Source: Vairimorpha apis BRL 01
Lineage: Eukaryota > Microsporidia > Nosematidae
Length of the DNA: 12,122 bases
NCBI GenBank assembly: GCA_000447185.1
Contig: KE647174.1
Location: 1-12,122, forward strand
Direction: 5' to 3'
The notes under the pieces are model-generated. The model was not told where the DNA came from and did no database searches. It was given only the letters and a program-made list of their open reading frames with translations. The translations under genes were made by a program, and so were the position numbers. This document shows, in pieces, positions 1-6,691 of the stretch (within the stretch, counting starts at the first letter, position 1; the number at the start of each line of letters is the position of its first letter).

Positions 1-1
1 A

Positions 2-987
2 AAAAGAAAAGAAGAATATTCATCTAAACTACAGAGTTTTTGCAAAAAAGAGGATAACGACGATTGGAAAAAATCAAATGACAGTCGAATTTTAATAGAA
101 CAAGAAAAAACAAAGGAATTTATTTAATTCATTCATGAAGTGTGTGAACATGTTGTACAAAAATTACTATATTATAATATAAAGAAAATATTTTGCGTTA
201 AAGATGCAAAAAAAAGTTATAAAAGAGGTTGTTAAACATTTCGAAAGATGTTTTCTGAACAAAAGAAATTACAGTACCAATAAAATAAAAATAACAGCAA
301 GAGATGTTTTTAAAAAACTATGCGTAGACATTTACGGATCCTTTAAGTTGGAAAATTATAAAGGAGGTTTTGATTAAAAACAAGGATTTTTTAAGTAATA
401 GTAGATGTATATTCTAGATATACACGGTTATACTTCAATACAGAGTTCTCAGGAAAGAACGTAACCGAAGCATTAAAAAATGGTGTGAGGAGGTAGGAAT
501 GCCTGACAGCATTATCAGTGACAATGGTAAGCAATTTAAAAGTAAAGAAATTTTGTAGCGATAATAATATTAGTCCAATTTATTACCCAAAGTCAAATGG
601 AATAGTAGAACGAATAAACCAACATGTGTCCGAAGTACTTCGAGTTTATAAAGGAGTATCGTTACCAGAAATTTTAGAGAAAATTGAACATAAGATTAAT
701 CATAATTACCATAATGGACTTAAAGCATCGCCAATAGAAGTTGCGTTTAAGGTAAATTTTTACGACCCCTATGAACGAGTAGCAACATGGGTGAAACCTC
801 CAGAAACGGATAAAAATGATAATGTAAGATCTAGTATGACGATTAAATCAGGCGATAAGGTGTATTTAGAAAAATTTAATAGTAGTAAATTAGACCAAAA
901 ATTTGAAAGGCCATATGAGATAGAAAACTGGAAAAAAAATGGGTAAAAGTATTAGGAATCCCGGAATGGTTCCACATTAATCAATAA
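2..987 (+). pseudogene. pol remnant: integrase of a Ty3/gypsy element (frameshifted, 5' cut)
   Basis: Integrase would insert the element cDNA into the host chromosome. The reading runs in pieces. First is frame 2 from the left edge (linker, with residues such as RILIEQEKTKEFI), with stop TAA at 125-127, then the zinc-binding histidines in IHEVCEH (131-151). Next is frame 0 from about 216, with FERC where a CxxC pair is expected and the first catalytic Asp in VDIYG (GAC 327-329). Then frame 2 from 395 (VIVDVYSRY), frame 1 from 481 with the second Asp in SDNGKQF (GAC 520-522), frame 2 from about 558 with YYPKSNGIVER (Glu GAA 608-610), and frame 1 from 940 to a tail with GIPEWFHINQ and TAA 985-987. 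All three D-D-E residues survive, but the frame is broken at least five times and the second zinc-binding pair has lost a Cys. The longest open piece is 518-946; its apparent start is inside the catalytic core and is not a real start. Confidence 0.8.
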
Positions 988-1006
988 AATGGTATGAGGA
1001 ATAGAA
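988..1006 (+). promoter_or_regulatory. possible polypurine tract (plus-strand primer)
   Basis: In LTR retrotransposons a purine-rich tract lies directly before the 3' LTR and primes plus-strand DNA synthesis. Here the 19 bases between the pol stop and the candidate LTR are mostly purines, especially 996-1006 (GAGGAATAGAA). The match is modest because a few T residues interrupt it. The call rests mainly on position. Confidence 0.35.
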
Positions 1007-1274
1007 TGTCATAGCTTACTATGACAAAAAACTCATTATTATTTTTCTTTGGGTTTAAAGAGCCCACGACCTTAAAAACGTAAAAATACATAAATAAAAA
1101 TACAACCCATGAGGTGTATGATGATAAGGAACAATTACTCAGAGAGGGAAAGATACATTGAGACCACCCATAATAAAACCTTAAAGGGAAACAATAATAA
1201 AACTATTAATTATAAAATTACCAACATTGTTGAAACATATTTTTAAACCGGGGCGTATCCTTATGGGTATGACA
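1007..1274 (+). repeat. candidate 3' LTR of the Ty3/gypsy element
   Basis: The segment begins TGTCATAG and ends GTATGACA, giving the TG...CA ends and a perfect 7-bp terminal inverted repeat (TGTCATA/TATGACA) expected of an LTR. It starts 20 bases after the pol stop and its length of 268 bp is ordinary for this class. Its left end also forms an 8-bp hairpin with loop CTTA (1007-1014 with 1019-1026). G+C content drops sharply just after 1274. No second copy lies in the window, so this cannot be confirmed by repeat comparison. AATAAA-like stretches inside could serve polyadenylation but are too common in this composition to call. Confidence 0.5.
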
Positions 1275-2734
1275 ATAAACTTTATAAAATATTATTTTGT
1301 GATTATTGCTTAGAATTATTAAACTTTTTAACACTAATGATATAGAAATTTTTGTTTCATATGCTCTGTGTTTGATCAAAAGCACAGAGCATATGAAACA
1401 AAAGATAAACATCGAAATATATTTTAGAAATTTATCAAAAAAAACTTATTAAAGGATGAAAATATTTAGTTTTTATTGTATAATAGAGTTTTTTTTAAAG
1501 ATAAAACATCATATATAAATTATAAATTTTTTTAAAAGTCTAAAAAATTTACTTTTATTATAATTGAAAAAAGTAAAGGGTTTTGAAAAGTATAAATAAA
1601 AACTAGATAAAAATTAGATTTGATATATTGGTGGTACAATAAAGTGTTTTTTAAGCTTTTTTACCAATCATGAATTTATCTAATCTAATTCAGTTTTGTA
1701 ATTGTGTTACAATAAAAATATTTTAATTAAAAAAATATCATTTGTTTTATAATAATTATAATTCAAGCATAATATTAAATAAATTGTTATTCAGTAGAAA
1801 AACGAAAATTTCAAAAATTATGATTATTAAAGTATATTAATTTAAAAAATACAATTATTACATTTTCATTTCATACAAAAATTATATATTTTAAATAATG
1901 TTATAATAAATTAAAAAGTGAAATGTTAGTTACATAAATAGATATTTTAGATTAAATTAAAAAAATTAAAAATTTACAATTTGTTTAAAAAATATTTAAT
2001 TAAAAAATTAGTTTAAAATTTGTATCTTTATAAAAGCAACTAACGTTTGATAAATTCAATAGAATTTACTTTTTAAAAATTACAATTTTATTTTTTCGTT
2101 TAGAATTCTAAATAAGCATTAGGTTATTATTTTATAAGAAATATTTTATGTTAATAAAATTAATAACTCTTTAATTTGACATTATTATAAATAATAAAGG
2201 TATTTATAGAAGCTGGATTTACAATATTTGTTTTATATGTAAAAATTTTTTTAACTTAAACAAAAATAGAATCATTTTATGGTATTAATTTAAAATAATA
2301 CTTTTTTGTTCAATCTTATTTTTATACATAAAATATTTTAATATTATTAGTACATAGGTTAAAATAAATTTCAAAACCAAAATAGATCTAAATTATTATA
2401 TTTTACATTAATTAAAGAACGGATTTTAATACATTAAAGAAATTATATACGATTAAAAGTTTTAAACTATTTGTTTTAATGTTTAATTGAATTTTTACTT
2501 AGTATGTCATAAAAATTTTTCAAAATTAATTAAGCTATACAATATTTTTTTGAATTCCTTAATTTTTAAAAGATAAAAATTGGAACATAAAGATAAAATA
2601 ATAAAAATAAGTATAATAGTGTAATAGTTAATCTTTGTATAATTTGTATTAAATGTTTATTTATGAACAAAAAAATTAAAAAAATAATATGTAAATAAAA
2701 ATAAAAAAGATTTATATAGTTTAATGTTTATTTA
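1275..2734. other. AT-rich intergenic DNA without a recognisable gene
   Basis: This stretch separates the two retroelements. It is dominated by A and T runs and has no open frame longer than chance on either strand. No tRNA, rRNA or tandem array is seen. The one ordered feature is the palindrome at 1350-1403. A 12-mer AATGTTTATTTA occurs at 2652-2663 and 2723-2734, just before the R4-type insertion; this may be chance in such composition. Confidence 0.7.
1350..1403. repeat. near-perfect 54-nt palindrome (hairpin/cruciform)
   Basis: Arms 1350-1370 and 1383-1403 are a perfect 21-bp inverted repeat. The 12 bases between them contain TTTGATCAAA (1371-1380), itself a palindrome. The whole unit can therefore pair as about 26 bp with only a two-base bulge (AG, 1381-1382) and almost no loop. 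The arms include the GC-richer core GCTCTGTG/CACAGAGC, so this is not a trivial AT palindrome. It lies 75 bases beyond the candidate LTR. It could be a fold-back repeat, a remnant of a small inverted-repeat element, or a transcript-end hairpin; the function is unknown. Confidence 0.8.
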
Positions 2735-2751
2735 TATTATTTTAATTTTAT
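2735..2751 (+). repeat. target-site duplication, left copy (17 bp)
   Basis: The 17 bases TATTATTTTAATTTTAT are identical to 6319-6335. The match stops exactly at both sides (A against T before, G against A after). The copies bracket the complete R4-type coding remnant, which is what target-primed reverse transcription leaves. The sequence is AT-only, so part of the match could be chance, but its placement at both ends of the GC-richer insert argues for a true duplication. Confidence 0.65.
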
Positions 2752-3812
2752 GGGTGTAAAGAAAAAGCAAACAGGAGAAAACGAAACAAAACATTTAAAA
2801 ACTGTTGAAGCGATGATAGACGACAATGTTAGTATTACTGAAAAGGACGGTAATAAACAAGCTAATAATTCCTCTTTTTCTACTTCCTAAACTCTAGAAT
2901 ATTTCTACAAGTATCGAGTCCATTAAAGAAGAATGGCCTCGAAAAGTGTACTTAGAAGTACTTAATAAGTTTGACAGAATGCCAAGAGGAGGCTGGAAAA
3001 AAGCTAACGATGTCTTCTGTAGGAGTTTCTTAACTGACATGGAAGTCCAAGAGTTTATCAGTAGAGCAAAACAAGCTCTTACTAGACATAGTGATAAACA
3101 ATACTCTGCCCGAGAGTATAAATTGGACAATAATAAAAGGAGGAAAACCGAAACAGTGGAAAAGGAGTGTAGCCTTTTAAATGGTAAAATTCTGTTAGAT
3201 ACACTCAATGTTTTTAAGGAGAAGCTTGCAATCCTGAATAAAACGAGTGTGGAAAAAATGGAAAGAACGCGAAAAATTCCATTGTTGAAAGTTAATTCCA
3301 TAAAGCTTGATGCAACTATCAAAGCTGTACAAGACCATGTCAGTAAGCACCCACCCCATTCAATGTCCGAGATAGCGCGGATACTGCAGGCGGCACAGAT
3401 TTGCTATCAGGAGACTATCCGTAAAGATGCTAAACCGTCAAAATGGGTAGAGAGCATTAAATGTAAGATTTCTTTACTTGAAAGTATGATGAAGCTTTTA
3501 GAGAAGGTTCGAGTCTTGGAAAACTCACAGTTGAAGAAAAGCACGACGCTAAGAAGCATATGAGGAAGGGTAATATGCTTGTATGTTTACATCAAGATAC
3601 TTCTAAAGCTATAGCTATCTTTAGAGAAAGAAAAGTTGTATTATCGAAGAAGCTGGAGGTTGCTGACCGACGAAGAGATTATGGAGTGCAAAACCAAAGC
3701 TTTGAGCTATTTAAAAGCAATTTCTATAGAAAACTAGGAAATGCTTAAGAAGTTGCACACAATGTAAGTAAAATAAATATATCAAACTTCTGCTCTACTA
3801 TGTGGGAAAAAA
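2750..3812 (+). pseudogene. R4-type ORF, N-terminal region (frameshifted)
   Basis: The reading starts at ATG 2750-2752, whose A and T belong to the left target duplication. It gives 46 codons of polar sequence (MGVKKKQTGENETKH...) to TAA 2888-2890. A shift near 2890 moves it to frame 0, open from 2898 to about 3505 (includes KEEWPRKVYLEVLNKFDRMP and a Lys/Arg-rich, probably helical stretch). A second shift near 3505 returns it to frame 2, with LTVEEKHDAKKHMRKGN and then the FYRKL region, a stop TAA at 3746-3748, and NFCSTMWEKR before TGA 3815-3817. The best open piece (2946-3563) would have to begin at GTG inside the region, so that is not its real start. In R4-type proteins this part precedes the reverse transcriptase and likely binds nucleic acid; no clear zinc finger is visible here. 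Confidence 0.7.
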
Positions 3813-4889
3813 GATGATATAGATATTAATAGAACCTTCGATGCTTATCTTATGAAGTATATCCCTGATACAAATGATCAAGAACTTTTTCCTACATATG
3901 CAGAATTTGTTGATATTATTAAATATCTTCCGAATTGGAAAGCTGCTAGATGCGATGGCATTTATAATTTCTTTTTTAAAATATGTAAAAGCATCCATCT
4001 ATTCATTTATAATGTCATAAAGAATATATGTTTAAAAAGGAACATCCTATATCTTAGTTTTACAAAGGCTTGAAAGACTTATATCCGAAAGGTGTTTTAA
4101 CACGGGGCAGTGACTTTAGACCTATCACATGTATGTCTAATCTCTACAAACTAACAACAAAATGCATGACGAAGGTTATACAGTTAATAGTAGAGAGAAG
4201 AGGGTTATTGGCTGAAAACCAGATGGGTACAGTTAGAAACGTGCAAGGATCCAAAGAACAAGCTATGGTTAACATAGCAATCAATAAGGAGCATGGTAAC
4301 AAACTGAAAACCATGTGAATAGATGTTAAAAAAGCCTACGATTTAGTAGACTATAGATATCTATTAGCGTGCGTAAGTAAATTAAATCTCCCTTAATGGA
4401 TAGTTACTTTCCTTGAAAGTATTATCAGCCAGTGGCACATTGAGATAAAATCGGGAGTGGAAACAATTCTGAAGAAAAAGATAGAGAGAGGAATTTTACA
4501 AAGAGACTCTTTATAATCTTTACTATTTGTTCTATGTATGGACCCGTTGAGTAGGAAACTTAACTCAATGTATTCAAAAGTAGAAATAAATTTAAAGTAA
4601 AAGGACTTTATAACTAATATTCTGCTTTTTTATTAATGATCATAAGCTTCTTACAAAGACCGAAGTAACTCTTAAGTCAATGAACGAAGAAATTAAAAAA
4701 TTCTTTGCGACTGTAGGACTTGAGATGAACCGAGGAAAATCCGCTACTAACTGTACAGGATGTGAAAGCGATGCAGTTAAATTGGAAGGCCATCAAGGTT
4801 ATAAATACCTAAGAAAAACGGAAAACTCCATCAGTATAGTCAAAAGAGATTATTTCGAAAAGTTAGGAAGGAAATACTTTGTCGGGTAG
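3813..4889 (+). pseudogene. R4-type reverse transcriptase domain (inactivated)
   Basis: This domain would copy element RNA into DNA at the nicked target. Frame 0 runs 3813-4066 with LPNWKAARCDGIYNFF, the entry of the fingers, where family members usually have GPDGI. Frame 2 runs from about 4067 with YPKG and FRPITC (4115-4132), ERRGLLAENQMG, and motif A IDVKKAYD (4319-4342), preceded by TGA 4316-4318. It continues with motif B-like GILQRDSL (4490-4513), then TAA 4514-4516, and has further stops at 4394 and 4598. A shift in the T6 run 4626-4631 leads to frame 0 and the catalytic motif, which reads FIND (4629-4640) instead of YMDD/FADD type. MNEEIKKFFATVGLEMNRGKSA follows (4680 on), then YKYLRKTEN, to TAG 4887-4889. 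Loss of a motif C aspartate alone would be expected to abolish activity. Confidence 0.8.
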
Positions 4890-6292
4890 AAAAACTGTGT
4901 ATGACTAAACTCAATGGTAAGAACATGATTCGAGCCATCAATAAGTATGCAATATTAGTTATAAACTACCACGTAGGACTTGTAAAACTCGAACCTAGTG
5001 ATTTTAAAAGTCTGAATCATGACATCCATCAGGTACTAATTAAGTACCAAGTTCATTTATAGCCAGCATGTAAAGAAAGACTATACCTACCCAGAACGGA
5101 AATAAGGAAAGCACTCACTTATATTAAATTAAAAAGCAAATGTATGCTTTTAACAATGCATAGATCGTTTAATGAGACTAGAAATAGCTCTCTTATACAT
5201 GCTGCAATATTGAAAAGTGAAGAAGCAGGTGCTTCTCATCTGTAACTTATAGTAAGTTACCTCAAAATTAGGTATGGTCTGGAAGAAATTACATCTTTAA
5301 AAGCGTTAGTTGAAGTACAAAAATTAAAATTATACAACTAAATTCAAAATCGGTCAAATCACGGTAAGTTGTATAAAGCTAAGACCAATGAACTAATAAG
5401 CATTAAGGATTCGTCTACATGATTAACAAAGGGAAACAATTAGGCCAGATCTGAAGCAATTTATTGCTTCCTACAGGATAGAAATATCTTCTGTCGTTAG
5501 GAAGGATAATGTCCTCACTGTGGATCTCAAAGAAAGACAGTGGATCATTTAGCCACCAAGTACGACCGAATGCTGGGTTTTGACTACATGAAAAGGCACA
5601 ATGAGGTGGTTAGATGTATACACCTTCTTCTTTGTAAAAAATATGGATTTAAAAAGACGAATAAAATAAGAAGCCACTCAGTTCAAGAGGTTATGTCTAA
5701 TGACAATGTCGAGATACGAGTGGATACAAGAGTATCAACTGATATTAAAGTCTGCCATAATTAGCCTGACATACTTGTTAAAGACAAAAAAAATAAAGAA
5801 AATTTTATTTTTGAGATTAGAATAACCAATGAAGACAATTTGACTATTGTCGAAAACGAAAAATTGAGAAAGTATGATCTTTTGGCTAATGAACTTGGAC
5901 AAATATATAAATCTCGGATAAAGATTGTTCCATATGTAATAACATGGGATGGGGTGGTAACTAAGTACCACAGAAAGTATATCAAAGAGCTGGAAATACA
6001 ATCAAATCTTGAGGCGTACATGTAATCCATTGTACTTAAGAAGACTTTAGAGTCTATTTCTATGGATATAAGACGAGTATGTGAGTGGATTGAACCTAGA
6101 GAGGAAAATGTGGAAAAAGCAGTGGAGAATTTCTGAAATACTATACCTTTAAAAAATATAAATATCTAGCAGGTGAAACTCAAAATCAACGAAACAAAAT
6201 AGTCCCGAGATAATTAAAGTGAGGAATGTGAAGATGAAATTGTTATTAATAATTCACAAAATGAAAATACTAATAATGCTGAACAATTATAA
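4886..6292 (+). pseudogene. R4-type C-terminal region: zinc knuckle and restriction-like endonuclease (stop-interrupted)
   Basis: About 1.4 kb stays in a single frame with no frameshift, but about thirteen internal stops interrupt it (for example 5060, 5243, 5339, 5420, 5441, 5498, 5507, 5762, 6023, 6134). It begins EKLCMTKLNGKNMIRAINKYA and includes ERLYLPRTE. A CCHC-like knuckle follows: CPHC (5510-5521), His 5546-5548, and Tyr at 5561-5563 where Cys is expected. The endonuclease part shows RHN (5594-5602), then PD (5765-5770) and Glu (5813-5815) fourteen residues on, then EKLRKYDLL and VPYVITWDGVV. In the R2/R4 group this nuclease nicks the target to start reverse transcription. The frame runs past TAA 6023 with protein-like sequence to TAA 6290-6292, which I take as the original end. 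The apparent ORFs at 5540-5764 and 5840-6025 are pieces of this frame. Confidence 0.8.
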
Positions 6293-6318
6293 AATAATAA
6301 CCCAATAAACCTTTTAAT

Positions 6319-6335
6319 TATTATTTTAATTTTAT
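6319..6335 (+). repeat. target-site duplication, right copy (17 bp)
   Basis: Identical to 2735-2751. It begins 26 bases after the last stop codon of the R4-type frame. It marks the 3' boundary of the insertion; beyond it the DNA returns to AT-rich background. Confidence 0.65.
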
Positions 6336-6665
6336 AACATCATTTAAAGATGTATGTAAAAGTATGTTAAAAAGACTTTTAACTTTTAAAAATTAGTTTA
6401 GAAAGTAATGTAGATAAATCTGATGCTTATGTTTTTTAATATAAAACAATTATAAAGTTAGAAGACTAACATATTTTTTAATTTTTCACAATGTAATTTT
6501 TCTTTAGTCTTAATTGATTATAATTATTCATTTAACTTACAAATTGTTATTCTTTTTTTGATAACTTACAGTATATAGTCGTATAAACATTATATTCATA
6601 GATTTTGAAAAATAAAATTATTGTAAAATTAACAACATAAATGTGCACCATTTATTAAAAAATGT

Positions 6666-6691
6666 AAGGTATAGATGTAAATCTATACCTT
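6666..6691 (+). repeat. 11-bp hairpin with GTAA loop followed by T-rich tract
   Basis: AAGGTATAGAT (6666-6676) pairs perfectly with ATCTATACCTT (6681-6691) around GTAA, a loop of the GNRA kind if transcribed. TTTAGTTTTTATT follows. It looks like an intrinsic terminator, but that mechanism is bacterial, and no gene ends nearby except the dead R4-type element 370 bases upstream. Function unknown. Confidence 0.5.

Larger units (their letters stand above)
1..1274 (+). mobile_element. Ty3/gypsy-type LTR retrotransposon, 3' part, decayed
   Basis: Seen: a broken pol reading frame with integrase motifs, then a short purine-rich tract, then a segment with inverted ends that fits a 3' LTR. This is the normal 3' order of a Ty3/gypsy element, with integrase last in pol. 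The left end is cut by the window, so gag, protease, reverse transcriptase, RNase H and the 5' LTR are not visible. The body is clearly richer in G+C than the DNA after 1274, which supports a boundary there. Several frameshifts and in-frame stops show the copy is dead. The Ty3/gypsy assignment is confident from the integrase; the right boundary is an inference. Confidence 0.75.
2752..6318 (+). mobile_element. R4/Dong-type non-LTR retrotransposon, decayed, with target-site duplications
   Basis: About 3.57 kb of coding-like sequence sits in AT-rich DNA between 17-bp direct repeats. In order it carries a charged N-terminal region, a reverse transcriptase, a CCHC-like zinc knuckle, and a restriction-like endonuclease with RHN and PD...E residues. 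This single-ORF layout with a C-terminal restriction-like endonuclease is that of the R2/R4/CRE group. The phrases FRPITC, EKLCMTKLN, KTVDHLAT and RHNEVVRCIHLLL match what I know of R4/Dong proteins. No LTRs are present. The copy has roughly six frameshifts and nineteen in-frame stops, so it is dead. The 3' tail beyond the last codon is only about 26 bases. The element may be 5' truncated: nothing resembling a 5' UTR is seen before the first ATG. Confidence 0.8.

Noticed and set aside
1218..1412. Minus-strand 64-codon open frame
   Set aside because: It crosses the candidate LTR end and the palindrome, has random-looking composition and no recognisable motif.
2894..3322. Minus-strand 142-codon open frame
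   Set aside because: It is antisense to the R4-type N-terminal region, whose plus-strand frame has the coherent family-like sequence; it is a shadow.
3798..3998. Minus-strand 66-codon open frame
   Set aside because: Antisense to the reverse transcriptase remnant; no motif of its own.
3852..4318. Two separate small genes at 3852-4073 and 4070-4318
   Set aside because: They are consecutive parts of one reverse transcriptase joined by a frameshift near 4066, and the second would have to start at TTG inside the domain.
5735..6030. Two overlapping minus-strand open frames of 88 and 89 codons
   Set aside because: Both are antisense to the endonuclease domain and overlap each other; the Phe/Ile-rich composition is that of a reverse read.
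4316..6217. Reassigned stop codons (alternative genetic code) instead of a pseudogene
   Set aside because: All three stop codons occur inside the frame, together with real frameshifts and a lost catalytic residue; decay explains all of this more simply.
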